Positions 16,901-24,026 of a stretch of DNA of 38,333 bases are shown one piece after another. The position numbers and the translations under genes are program-made. Each line of letters opens with the position of its first letter. Position 1 is the first letter of the stretch. The stretch comes from Oscillospiraceae bacterium (GTDB lineage Bacteria > Bacillota > Clostridia > Oscillospirales > Oscillospiraceae), in assembly GCA_017522015.1 (NCBI GenBank), contig JAFXAW010000018.1, positions 1-38,333 on the forward strand, given 5' to 3'. A model generated the notes under the pieces. It saw nothing but the letters and a program-made list of their open reading frames with translations. It was not told the origin of the DNA and did not search any database.

Positions 16901-17148
16901 AACTCCATAACGAGCAACACTTTGTTCGAGCCCGCCCAGCCTAAAGAGCCGTTTGCCGGCTTCATGGCGCCCGGGCCAAAGCGGACGGATTTGTCCGCTT
17001 TCAGAGTTGGATGTGGAAACGCACCGGCTTTCCGTGATTGAGAAGGACAAAGGCTTCACTGCGGCAAAAGATGCCGCAGTTGTATTGCATATCTGCAATT
17101 TTTGCCTGTTCACGGTCTGCTTCGCGTTTCGCGGGGCAGACTTTTTTT
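16901..17148 (+). promoter_or_regulatory. Structured 5' leader RNA, candidate riboswitch or attenuator, class not recognised
   Basis: From the predicted transcription start the leader can fold as follows. P1 (AACTC 16901-16905 with GAGTT 17004-17008) closes a four-way junction. P2 is CGAGCAA/TTGTTCG (16911-16917, 16922-16928). P3 is GCCCG/CGGGC (16930-16934, 16972-16976) with an inner AGCCG/CGGCT (16947-16951, 16957-16961). P4 is AAAGCGGAC/GTCCGCTTT (16978-16986, 16993-17001). Directly after it comes a hairpin with a GAAA tetraloop and one bulged A (17009-17025). Then follow ACTGCGGC/GCCGCAGT (17058-17065, 17073-17080) and ATTGCA/TGCAAT (17084-17089, 17094-17099), and finally an intrinsic terminator at 17115-17148. 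Promoter, folded domain and terminator before a metal-type ABC importer is the standard layout of a transcriptional riboswitch. I see no cobalamin or TPP box; a molybdenum/tungsten-cofactor (Moco) type or an undescribed class are possibilities. Base pairing was judged by eye. Confidence 0.65.
17115..17148 (+). terminator. Leader terminator (attenuator) before the ABC importer
   Basis: 12-bp stem GTCTGCTTCGCG (17115-17126) with CGCGGGGCAGAC (17130-17141), including two G-T pairs, a three-base loop and seven T. It ends 27 bases before the permease start codon, so it must be bypassed for the operon to be expressed. Confidence 0.9.
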
Positions 17149-17175
17149 ATGTATTTGATGTGTGTTGAGGTGTCT

Positions 17176-18237
17176 ATGACGAAACGGAAAAAAGAGAAAA
17201 GAGCCGTGCATTACAGCTATCGCTTCGCCATTCTGGCGGCGGCATTCGTGCTGGTGTTTTTGGGCTCGTTTGTCGTCGGGCGCTATGCGGTGTCGCCCGG
17301 CAGCCTGCTGAAGATTCTGATCTCGCGGCTCATGGAGCTCGTCAGCTTCGGAAAATGGTCGCTGGTGCAGACATGGACGCAGCGCGAGGAGCTGGTCGTG
17401 CTGTCCATCCGCTTCCCGCGGATCGTCTGCGCGGCGCTGGTGGGCGCGGCGCTCTCCGCAGCGGGCGTGTCCTATCAGGGCATGTTCAAAAACCCGATGG
17501 TATCGCCCGACCTGATGGGCGCGTCCACGGGTGCGGGCTTCGGCGCGGCGCTTGCGATTCTGCTCTCGCTGGGCTACCTGGGCATCACGGTCAGCGCCTT
17601 CGCGTTCGGCCTCGTTGCCGTGCTGCTTGCCTACTGCGTCAGCCGCTTCAGCCGGTTCAAGGCCTCCATGGCGCTCATCCTTGCGGGCGTGATGATCTCC
17701 TCGCTGTTCTCCGCGTGCACTTCTTTTGTCAAGCTCGTCGCGGACACGACGGAGCAGCTGCCCGCCATCACCTATTGGCTCATGGGCTCGCTCAGTTCCG
17801 TGAAGATGGTCGACCTGAAGTTCGCCTTCTGGCCGATTCTGGTCGGTGCCGTGCCCCTCGTGCTGCTGCGCTGGCGCATGAATCTGCTCACGCTCAGCGA
17901 GGCCGAGGCCCGCAGCATGGGCATCCACACCGGAAGACTTCGCCTTGTTGTCATCCTCTGCGCGACGCTGATGACCTCGGCAAGCGTGGCTGTCAGCGGC
18001 ATGATCGGCTGGGTCGGGCTTGTGATTCCGCATTTTTGCCGCATGATCTTCGGCTATGACTATCGCCGCCTCATCCCGGCGTCCCTGCTCATGGGCGGCA
18101 CTTTCCTGATGATCGTGGACGATATCGCCCGAAACATCGCAGCAAGCGAAATTCCCCTCGGCATTCTGACCTCTTTTGTCGGCGCGCCGGTGTTTATCTA
18201 TTTGATTTTGCGGGGAGGTTTGGCCAGTGAGGATTGA
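17176..18237 (+). CDS. FecCD-family ABC importer permease
   Basis: 353 aa, matching the ~330-350 aa of BtuC/FecCD permeases of type II importers for iron-siderophores, heme, cobalamin or metal oxyanions. After a basic N-terminus (MTKRKKEKRA) about nine to ten membrane segments follow. Family motifs are RFPRIVCAALVGAALSAAGVSYQGMFKNPM and GLVIPHFCRMIFGYDYRRLIP; the latter is the ATPase-contact loop. The ATG at 17176 is chosen because GAGG lies just upstream and the family similarity begins after it; in-frame ATGs at 17149 and 17158 fall in or right after the terminator tail. The stop overlaps the ATPase start by 11 bases, so translation is coupled. Confidence 0.9.
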   Translation: MTKRKKEKRAVHYSYRFAILAAAFVLVFLGSFVVGRYAVSPGSLLKILISRLMELVSFGKWSLVQTWTQREELVVLSIRFPRIVCAALVGAALSAAGVSYQGMFKNPMVSPDLMGASTGAGFGAALAILLSLGYLGITVSAFAFGLVAVLLAYCVSRFSRFKASMALILAGVMISSLFSACTSFVKLVADTTEQLPAITYWLMGSLSSVKMVDLKFAFWPILVGAVPLVLLRWRMNLLTLSEAEARSMGIHTGRLRLVVILCATLMTSASVAVSGMIGWVGLVIPHFCRMIFGYDYRRLIPASLLMGGTFLMIVDDIARNIAASEIPLGILTSFVGAPVFIYLILRGGLASED

Positions 18238-19009
18238 AGTAAAGGATCTGCGCTTTTCTTACGGCGGTGCCGAGGTGCTGCATGGGATAAGCTTCGCCGC
18301 CGGTGCAGGTGATGTTGTGGCGGTGCTGGGTCCCAACGGCGTGGGAAAAAGTACGCTGTTTCGCTGCCTGCTGGGTTTTCTCCGCCCCCGCAGCGGCCAA
18401 ATCCTGCTGGATGGGAAGAATATCCGGAGCATGGATCATCAGGAGCTTGCGCGGCAGATCGCCTATATCCCCCAAAGCGCCGCGCCCGCTTTTAACTACA
18501 CGGTGCTCGACAGCGTGCTCATGGGCATGACGAGTCAGATCGGCGTGTTTTCCTCCCCGACGGCGGCGCATCGGGAAAAGGCGATGGAGGCGCTGGAAAG
18601 CCTCGGCATCGCGCATCTGGCAAATCGCGGCTGCGGCAGAATCAGCGGCGGCGAGAAGCAGATGATGCTTTTGGCGCGTGCGCTTGTGCAGGACGCGAAA
18701 ATTCTCATCATGGACGAGCCCACCGCAAGCCTCGATTACGGCAACAGCTTCCGCGTGATGCGGCGGATTGAAACGCTGGGCGAGGCGGGCTATACGGTCA
18801 TCTTCTCCACGCACGAGCCCAATCAGGCCTTCCGCTACGCAAGCCGCGTTTTGGCGCTGCGAGACGGCCGCCTTCTGGCCGACGGCCGCCCGGCAGAGGT
18901 GCTCCATGAGGACACCCTCTCCGCGCTCTACGGCATCGGCGTTGCCGTGCGATGCGCGGAGGTGGACGGCATGAATTACAGCATTTCCATTCCGAAAGGA
19001 GAAAAATAA
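18227..19009 (+). CDS. FecE-type ABC importer ATPase
   Basis: 260 aa. Walker A GPNGVGKST (residues 35-43), Q-loop YIPQSA, signature ISGGEKQ, Walker B ILIMDEPTAS and the switch histidine in STHEP are all present, so it is an active-looking ATPase. It starts at a GTG with GGGGAGG upstream, inside the end of the permease gene. It drives the importer made of the flanking permease and lipoprotein. As in other FecE/BtuD systems, two copies would pair with two permeases. Confidence 0.92.
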   Translation: MRIEVKDLRFSYGGAEVLHGISFAAGAGDVVAVLGPNGVGKSTLFRCLLGFLRPRSGQILLDGKNIRSMDHQELARQIAYIPQSAAPAFNYTVLDSVLMGMTSQIGVFSSPTAAHREKAMEALESLGIAHLANRGCGRISGGEKQMMLLARALVQDAKILIMDEPTASLDYGNSFRVMRRIETLGEAGYTVIFSTHEPNQAFRYASRVLALRDGRLLADGRPAEVLHEDTLSALYGIGVAVRCAEVDGMNYSISIPKGEK

Positions 19010-19010
19010 A

Positions 19011-20177
19011 ATGAAAAAAATCATCAGTCTGTTGCTGGCACTGCTGCTTGTGTTCGGACTTTTGTCCGGCTGCGCGGGGAACAGTCCGGAAAGCGGAAAA
19101 AACGGGGAAGACGCCAAGCCCAACGCCGGCTCTGACGCCGGGCAGACCGGGGAAGAGAACGGCTCCGGCGCGCAGCAGAGCGGGGAAGCCGAAACCGTGA
19201 TTTTCACCGACTCCGTCGGACGCGAGGTGGAGCTGCCCGCCAACATCACGCGCATCGCGCCCTCCGGCTCCGTGGCCACGATGATTTTGGCGGCCATCGC
19301 GCCGGAATATCTGGTCTGCGTCGGCAGCACGCAGGAGGAGACCCAGCGCGGCTATCTGGCGGACAATCTGTTTGCGGTGCCGGTGACGGGTCAGCTCTAC
19401 GGCGGCAAGAGCACGCTCAATCTGGAGGAACTGCTCAGTTGTGACCCGCAGGTCATCATCGACCTCGGTGACGTCAAAGGCGATGTAAAGGGCGACATGG
19501 ACGCGCTGCAGGAGCAGACGGGCATCCCCTGCGTGTTCATCGAAGCGGATTTGGCGCACATGGCGCAGGCCTTCCGGATGCTCGGTGAACTGCTGGACGA
19601 AAAGGAAGCGCGTGCGGAAGAGCTTGCCGCGTTTTTGGACAGGACGCTGACCATGGCGGAGGAAAATTCCGCCAAAATCCCCGAGAGTGAGCGCCTGCGC
19701 GTCATGCTCACCGCCGGCAGCGCGGGCCTCGGCACGGACGCCGCCGGAAGTGTGCAGGCGCAGGTGCTGGACATCGTCGGCGCGGAAAACGCCATCGAGC
19801 TGGGTGACATCAACAACAAAAGCGGCGGCAACGAGATCAACATGGAGCAGCTCTATCTCTTTGACCCGGACGTGATTTTGTTCATGCCCAACAGCATCTA
19901 TGGCGAGGTCGGCAGCGACGTGCAGTGGCAGGAGCTGGAAGCCGTCCGCGCCGGGCGCTATTACGAGGTGCCGAGCCTGCCCTATAACTGGATGAGCAAC
20001 CCGCCGTCGATGAACATGGTGCTCGGCATCTGGTGGCTGGGCAACCTGCTCTATCCCGAAGTGTATGACTATGACATGGCGGAGGTCACGCAGGAGATCT
20101 TCGAGCTGTTCTGGAACTGTACGCTCACGGAGGCGCAGCTGCACTCTCTGCTTGAGAATTCCAGCCTGAAACAGTAA
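19011..20177 (+). CDS. Periplasmic-binding lipoprotein of the FecCD importer (FecB/BtuF fold)
   Basis: 388 aa. Signal peptide with lipobox LLSGC (C about residue 21), then a linker rich in G, N, E and S, then a FecB/BtuF/MolA-type binding domain starting at VIFTDSVGREVELP. It is anchored outside the cytoplasmic membrane and hands the ligand to the permease. The C-terminal segment SLPYNWMSNPPSMNMVLGIWWLGNLLYP resembles the class annotated for molybdate/tungstate or metal-chelate binding (MolA-like) more than siderophore binders; this is a recollection-based judgement, not a search. It begins one base after the ATPase stop, with AAAGGAG upstream. Confidence 0.88.
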   Translation: MKKIISLLLALLLVFGLLSGCAGNSPESGKNGEDAKPNAGSDAGQTGEENGSGAQQSGEAETVIFTDSVGREVELPANITRIAPSGSVATMILAAIAPEYLVCVGSTQEETQRGYLADNLFAVPVTGQLYGGKSTLNLEELLSCDPQVIIDLGDVKGDVKGDMDALQEQTGIPCVFIEADLAHMAQAFRMLGELLDEKEARAEELAAFLDRTLTMAEENSAKIPESERLRVMLTAGSAGLGTDAAGSVQAQVLDIVGAENAIELGDINNKSGGNEINMEQLYLFDPDVILFMPNSIYGEVGSDVQWQELEAVRAGRYYEVPSLPYNWMSNPPSMNMVLGIWWLGNLLYPEVYDYDMAEVTQEIFELFWNCTLTEAQLHSLLENSSLKQ

Positions 20178-20190
20178 AATATGTAAAGCA

Positions 20191-20234
20191 ACTTCCTTCC
20201 GGCCTTTGACAAGTGGGTCGGAAGGAAGTATTAT
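20191..20234 (+). promoter_or_regulatory. Promoter straddled by a perfect 11-bp inverted repeat (possible operator)
   Basis: TTGACA (20206-20211), 17-base spacer, TATTAT (20229-20234) would drive the methyltransferase and NTPase-NUDIX genes. The inverted repeat ACTTCCTTCCG (20191-20201) and CGGAAGGAAGT (20219-20229) flanks the -35 box and fills the spacer, which is where a repressor would sit. Alternatively it is an RNA hairpin at the end of the importer mRNA. Confidence 0.65.
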
Positions 20235-20286
20235 ATATATCGAAAAATCCCCGCCCGGACAGGCGAGACGGGAGAAACGGTATCGT

Positions 20287-21009
20287 ATGTTTTTTGAATG
20301 GAACGAACAGATCCTGCAATGGCTTTTGGACGCCTCGGACTACACGGGCTATAACAAAAAGCTGGCAGCCATGCTGCGCAGATATATCACCCCGGGCGGC
20401 ACGCTCTGTGACATGGGCTGCGGCATGGCGCTGGTGGATTTTGAGCTTGCGCCCATGGTGCGCGAGCTTACCTGCGTGGACATCAGCCCCTTTGCCATCT
20501 CCTTTGTGGAGGCGGAGGCGCGCCGCCGGAAGCTGGATTCGCTGCGCGCGCTGTGCTGCGACGGGCAGCAGGCGGACGGGGAGTGGGACACCGTCATGGC
20601 GCTGTTCCACGGTACGGTGGAGCTGATCTGCGAGGGCTATCTGCGCCGCGCGAAAAAGCAGTTCATCCTCGTCACCCACGGCGCGCCCGAGGGGCAGACC
20701 GGGCCGGAGGGCTATCGCGTGCGCAAATGTGATGACGTGAAAAGCACCGCCGCGTGGCTGGAGTCCAAGGGTCTGCGCTATGAGCTGGAGCGCGGCTCAC
20801 TGGAGTTCGGACAGCCGCACCGGAGCTTTGCCGACGCGCTGGAGTACACCCGCGCGTTCAGCCGCAAGGCGCCGGAGGAACTGCTCGAGGCGCACGTGCG
20901 CAGCAAAATCACGCAGACGGGGCGCGCGGATTTCCCGCTTTACACGCCGAAAACGCGCGATTTTGGCATTTTTGTCATTCGGAGAGAGGATAATGCAAAT
21001 TTCTTCTGA
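20287..21009 (+). CDS. Class I SAM-dependent methyltransferase
   Basis: 240 aa. The SAM-binding motif I is LCDMGCGMALVDFEL (~residues 40-54), followed by the acidic motif II end VDISP. The C-terminal half (LVTHGAPEGQTGPEG, then SLEFGQPHRSFADALEYTRAF) is not one I can tie to a known substrate. The ATG at 20287 has GGGAGAAAC upstream. It overlaps the NTPase-NUDIX gene by 17 bases, so the two products are made together. Placement right after a metal-type importer suggests it modifies the imported ligand or a cofactor (inference). Confidence 0.82.
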   Translation: MFFEWNEQILQWLLDASDYTGYNKKLAAMLRRYITPGGTLCDMGCGMALVDFELAPMVRELTCVDISPFAISFVEAEARRRKLDSLRALCCDGQQADGEWDTVMALFHGTVELICEGYLRRAKKQFILVTHGAPEGQTGPEGYRVRKCDDVKSTAAWLESKGLRYELERGSLEFGQPHRSFADALEYTRAFSRKAPEELLEAHVRSKITQTGRADFPLYTPKTRDFGIFVIRREDNANFF

Positions 21010-21958
21010 GCGCGCCGACAACAAAATTCACATTTTTCTGACGGGCGGCATTCAGGTTGGCAAGTCCACCATGCTGCGCCGCCTGCTTGCGGAGTTTCCC
21101 GCCGTGCCCTGTGCCGGCTTTCGCACCGTCACCGGCCCGGGGCCGGAGGGCAGCATCGGCGCTGTGTATCTTGTGCCCGCGGATGGGGAAACGCTGTTCC
21201 TGCCGGAGCGCAAGGTGGGTCTGCGTTTGGGTCATGCGCGCGGGATCGAGTCCTTTCCCGCCGCTTTTGACGAATTTGGCACAGCTTGTATCGAAGCGCC
21301 CGGCAGGCTGATTCTGATGGATGAGATCGGACGTATGGAGCGCGAAGCCCCGCGCTTTTCGGAGGCCGTGCTGCGGCGGCTGGACGGCGACACGCCCATC
21401 CTCGGCGTTTTGCAGGGCCGCGCGGATACGCCTCTGGCGAATGCCATCCGCTGCCATGAGAAGGTGCTGCTCGCGGAGGTAACGCCGGAAAACCGCGAGG
21501 AAGTTTTCGCGCAGCTCCTGCGCAAAATGCGCTGGCAGATGAAGCGCTTTGTTGATTCCGCGGGCGCTGTTGTGTTCCGTGAGCACGAGGGGAAAACGCA
21601 GGTGCTGATGATCTGCTCCAAGCATAAAAGCTGGGGCTTCCCGAAAGGCCATATCGAGCGCGGGGAGGACCCCGCAGGCGCCGCGCGGCGTGAGGTTTTG
21701 GAGGAGACGGGCATCCGGATCGAACTTCTGTCCGAGCACGGCTTTGCAGCTGACGCAGCACTCTTGCGGGAGTCGCGGCAGATTCACTATTTCCCGGCCC
21801 TCGTGCGCAGCGGAACGCTCAGCCCGCAGCCGGGCGAGGTGCGCGCCGCGGAGTGGCAGGATGCAGAGCGCGTGAAGGAGCTTTTGTATTTCCGCGAGGA
21901 TGTCGAGCCCTTTGAATGGGCGCTGCAGCAGTATCGGGCGCGGACGGGAAGAAGCTGA
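20993..21958 (+). CDS. THEP1-type nucleoside-triphosphatase fused to a NUDIX hydrolase
   Basis: 321 aa. Residues ~12-180 are a THEP1 (NTPase_1) P-loop domain: Walker A GGIQVGKST (18-26) and the Walker B type motif LILMDEIGRME with D110-E111. Residues ~188-320 are a NUDIX domain with a complete box, G219-x5-E225-x7-R233-E-V-L-E-E-T-G-I. THEP1 enzymes hydrolyse NTPs; NUDIX enzymes cut nucleoside diphosphates linked to another group. The fusion could clear or activate a nucleotide-linked cofactor (inference). GGAGAGAGG precedes the ATG, which lies inside the end of the methyltransferase gene. Nothing follows on this strand. Confidence 0.88.
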   Translation: MQISSERADNKIHIFLTGGIQVGKSTMLRRLLAEFPAVPCAGFRTVTGPGPEGSIGAVYLVPADGETLFLPERKVGLRLGHARGIESFPAAFDEFGTACIEAPGRLILMDEIGRMEREAPRFSEAVLRRLDGDTPILGVLQGRADTPLANAIRCHEKVLLAEVTPENREEVFAQLLRKMRWQMKRFVDSAGAVVFREHEGKTQVLMICSKHKSWGFPKGHIERGEDPAGAARREVLEETGIRIELLSEHGFAADAALLRESRQIHYFPALVRSGTLSPQPGEVRAAEWQDAERVKELLYFREDVEPFEWALQQYRARTGRS

Positions 21959-22093
21959 GCCCTGCCCGCTGCCTGCGCGGCGTCCCCCCCCACAGGGCGA
22001 GAACCGGGCGCGACAGGACACGCGCGCTTCCGGGCGCGAAACGCTTGTATGGGTTTCGCCATCCGCCTTGCAAACAGAACAAAAAAGATAAAA

Positions 22094-22127
22094 AAGTCCC
22101 CGTCCGCTTGAATGCGGACGGGGACTT
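22094..22127 (-). terminator. Intrinsic terminator of the ZIP transporter gene
   Basis: Perfect 14-bp stem (AAGTCCCCGTCCGC at 22094-22107, GCGGACGGGGACTT at 22114-22127) with a T-rich tail on the minus strand only. Confidence 0.92.
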
Positions 22128-22224
22128 CGTTCTCGGCGCATTTGCGCGGGGTAAAGTCTTCCGCTCCGTTTCGGGAGAAAAGCTGCGCCGGAAAAGTGTT
22201 ATTTGTTCTTTTTGCCGGACAGAA

Positions 22225-23058
22225 TCACAGATAAATGATCATCACGCCCACCAGAATTCCGATGAGAGTGGCCAGCGCGGGCAGCTTAGAGCGCCACATC
22301 AGGATGGATTCGGGCAGCAGCTCGCCGAACACGACGTACAGCATCGCGCCGCTGGCAAAGCCCAGCGCGACGGAGAGCATCATCGGGTTGAGCGCGCCCA
22401 GCAAATAGCCGAGCAGCGCGCCCAGAATCGTCGGCGCGCCGGACAGCGCGGAGAGAAGCACGGCCTTGCCCTTGTGCATGCCGCCGCTGATGAGCGGCAC
22501 GGAAACCGCCATGCCCTCCGGAATGTTGTGCAAACCGATCACAACGGCCATCAGAAAGCCGCCGGAGAGCAGATCTCCCGGTTGGGATCCAACGTAGGCC
22601 GCGCCGATGACCATGCCCTCGGGCAGGTTGTGCAGCGCAATGGCGCAGGCCATCACGATGCCGGCCAGAAACAGAGACTGCCGGCTGTTTTTGTGCTCGA
22701 CGAAATGGTCACTGTGGATCAGCTCGTCCAGATCATCTGCGGTTTTCGGATGCTCCGGGTCGATGTGCTTGACCTCGTGGTTCGTGGCCTTGTCAATCCA
22801 GGTGTTCAGGCCGTAAATGGCCAGATACCCGACCAGCACCCACAGAAACGCGAAATAAACGCTGTTTGCGCTGTCGATGGCTTCGGAAATCAGGTCGAAG
22901 CACACAATGCTGAGCATGACGCCGCCCGCGAAGCTGAGCAGCAGGCTGACGGTTTTGCCGGAATTGCGGTTGAGCACGGCGCCGATGCCGCCGCCGAGGC
23001 CGGTTCCGACAACGCCGGCGATTGCAGTTACCAAAGTGATGTAGAGAAACATATTCAT
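22225..23058 (-). CDS. ZIP family divalent metal transporter (ZupT-like)
   Basis: 277 aa, ZIP fold with about eight membrane segments. The two metal-site motifs HNLPEGM and HNIPEGM lie in the fourth and fifth segments, and a cytoplasmic loop (about residues 88-125) is rich in His, Asp and Glu (KHIDPEHP, HSDHFVEHKN). It should import zinc, iron or manganese across the cytoplasmic membrane. The start at 23058 has only a weak GGTGAG site. A separate promoter and terminator make it a single-gene unit, convergent with the importer-NTPase operon. Confidence 0.92.
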   Translation of the reverse strand: MNMFLYITLVTAIAGVVGTGLGGGIGAVLNRNSGKTVSLLLSFAGGVMLSIVCFDLISEAIDSANSVYFAFLWVLVGYLAIYGLNTWIDKATNHEVKHIDPEHPKTADDLDELIHSDHFVEHKNSRQSLFLAGIVMACAIALHNLPEGMVIGAAYVGSQPGDLLSGGFLMAVVIGLHNIPEGMAVSVPLISGGMHKGKAVLLSALSGAPTILGALLGYLLGALNPMMLSVALGFASGAMLYVVFGELLPESILMWRSKLPALATLIGILVGVMIIYL

Positions 23059-23117
23059 GGGCTTGACTCACCATTCTATGTATCGCCCTCTTTCGGGGCG
23101 GATTGATTCCGTTCCCC

Positions 23118-23147
23118 ATTATACCCACAGCAGACAGCATTCGTCAA
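23118..23147 (-). promoter_or_regulatory. Promoter of the ZIP transporter gene
   Basis: On the minus strand, TTGACG (23142-23147), 18-base spacer, TATAAT (23118-23123). A CGCCCC/GGGGCG hairpin sits in the leader around 23084-23100. Confidence 0.75.
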
Positions 23148-23176
23148 TAAAAAAGCATCGGCAACAGGGGAAAACA

Positions 23177-23212
23177 AAAACCGGCAGATTTCTTTCAAAA
23201 TCTGCCGGTTTT
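23177..23212. terminator. Intrinsic terminator of the small AT-rich gene
   Basis: Perfect 15-bp stem (AAAACCGGCAGATTT at 23177-23191 with its complement at 23198-23212). The minus-strand tail is T-rich and ends the gene at 23278-23571. Confidence 0.9.
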
Positions 23213-23277
23213 CTGCAAAAGAGCAGCATAACGGTGCGCAAAGTGATGTAAGAAAAGTGAAAAGGTGCGTAAACATA

Positions 23278-23571
23278 TTAAAACTCTATAATTTCAAGGG
23301 TTGGATCATAGTCCGTGCTCCTTGCCACCACATAACATTTTTCTAAGTCGTTGCAATAAGTAGTATTTATCCACTTAATAAACCCATCTGTTTCGGTAAT
23401 AGTACATTTTCTTCCGTTGATTAATTTCCAGTAGTCTGGATCCTCTGCGGTCGGAACCCAGTGCAAGAAAATTTGTCCGATCTCCTCTATGTGTGAGAAA
23501 ATCTCGTCAGGAATCGCAATAATATCAGCATCATCAAAAATATCATCAAAAACGATGTTTACTTTTTTCAT
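23278..23571 (-). CDS. Small acidic AT-rich orphan protein, unrecognised
   Basis: 97 aa from the ATG at 23571, which has GGAGGTG about 9 bases upstream. It is acidic (many D and E: VFDDIFDDADIIAIPDEIF) and aromatic, with no membrane segment and no motif I recognise. The base composition is visibly AT-rich against GC-rich neighbours. Together with its own promoter and terminator and its place immediately downstream of tRNA-Ser genes, this suggests recent acquisition. Its size and acidity resemble orphan immunity proteins, but that is only a guess. Confidence 0.72.
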   Translation of the reverse strand: MKKVNIVFDDIFDDADIIAIPDEIFSHIEEIGQIFLHWVPTAEDPDYWKLINGRKCTITETDGFIKWINTTYCNDLEKCYVVARSTDYDPTLEIIEF

Positions 23572-23592
23572 TAGTAGCACCTCCGCTTGTTA

Positions 23593-23620
23593 ATTGTACC
23601 ACAAATCCATGATTGTGCAA
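23593..23620 (-). promoter_or_regulatory. Promoter of the small AT-rich gene
   Basis: On the minus strand, TTGCAC (23615-23620), 16-base spacer, TACAAT (23593-23598), between the tRNA terminator and the start codon. Confidence 0.65.
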
Positions 23621-23625
23621 GAAAA

Positions 23626-23664
23626 CGAAAAAACCTCTCTTGTCGTGGTAGACAAAAGAGGTTT
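23626..23664 (-). terminator. Terminator of the tRNA-Ser transcription unit
   Basis: A 14-bp stem with one mismatch (23631-23644 with 23651-23664) is followed on the minus strand by TTTTTT, just downstream of tRNA-Ser(GCU). Confidence 0.85.
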
Positions 23665-23670
23665 CTTTTC

Positions 23671-23762
23671 TGGCGGAGAAGATGGGATTTGAACCCATGC
23701 TCGGCTCAACACCGACTACTCCCTTAGCAGGGGAGCCCCTTCGGCCACTTGGGTACTTCTCC
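23671..23762 (-). tRNA. tRNA-Ser (anticodon GCU)
   Basis: Acceptor stem GGAGAAG/CTTCTCC, long class II variable arm, T-loop GTTCAAATC, and CCA encoded at 23671-23673. The anticodon loop CTGCTAA between CTCCC and GGGAG gives GCU, which reads AGC/AGU codons. Confidence 0.95.
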
Positions 23763-23798
23763 AAGCCGAATGTTTTTGCGCTTTGCACCGTCGGAAAC

Positions 23799-23886
23799 TG
23801 GCGGAGAGAGTGGGATTCGAACCCACGGATGCTCTCACATCGCCGGTTTTCAAGACCGGTGCCTTCGACCGCTCGGCCATCTCTCC
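23799..23886 (-). tRNA. tRNA-Ser (anticodon UGA)
   Basis: Acceptor GGAGAGA/TCTCTCC, long variable arm, T-loop GTTCGAATC, encoded CCA (23799-23801). The anticodon loop CTTGAAA gives UGA, which reads UCN codons. It is upstream of the GCU tRNA in the same unit. Confidence 0.95.
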
Positions 23887-23922
23887 TCATCCGAGCCTCT
23901 GCGCAAGCGCCTGCGCCCGAGT

Positions 23923-23951
23923 ATATTACCATAAACATTGCGCCTTGTCAA
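23923..23951 (-). promoter_or_regulatory. Promoter of the two tRNA-Ser genes
   Basis: On the minus strand, TTGACA (23946-23951), 17-base spacer, TAATAT (23923-23928), 36 bases before the first tRNA. Confidence 0.82.
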
Positions 23952-23992
23952 TCCATTTCTTTCGATCTTGTCCGAACTTGCGGGGAGGAGCA

Positions 23993-24021
23993 TTGACAGC
24001 GCGTTTTCTGCGCGGTATAAT
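23993..24021 (+). promoter_or_regulatory. Promoter of the AbrB-ABC exporter operon
   Basis: TTGACA (23993-23998), 17-base spacer, TATAAT (24016-24021): a consensus promoter. Confidence 0.88.
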
Positions 24022-24026
24022 GTATG

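Noticed and set aside
13877-17041. A 1054-residue plus-strand open frame opposite the GH3 gene
   Set aside because: It is antisense to a gene with complete GH3 motifs, has no ribosome site or recognisable domain, and reflects the high GC content.
16895-17150. Cobalamin riboswitch upstream of the importer
   Set aside because: The expected B12-box and GGTGAAAATCC-type conserved segments are not visible; the fold drawn is different.
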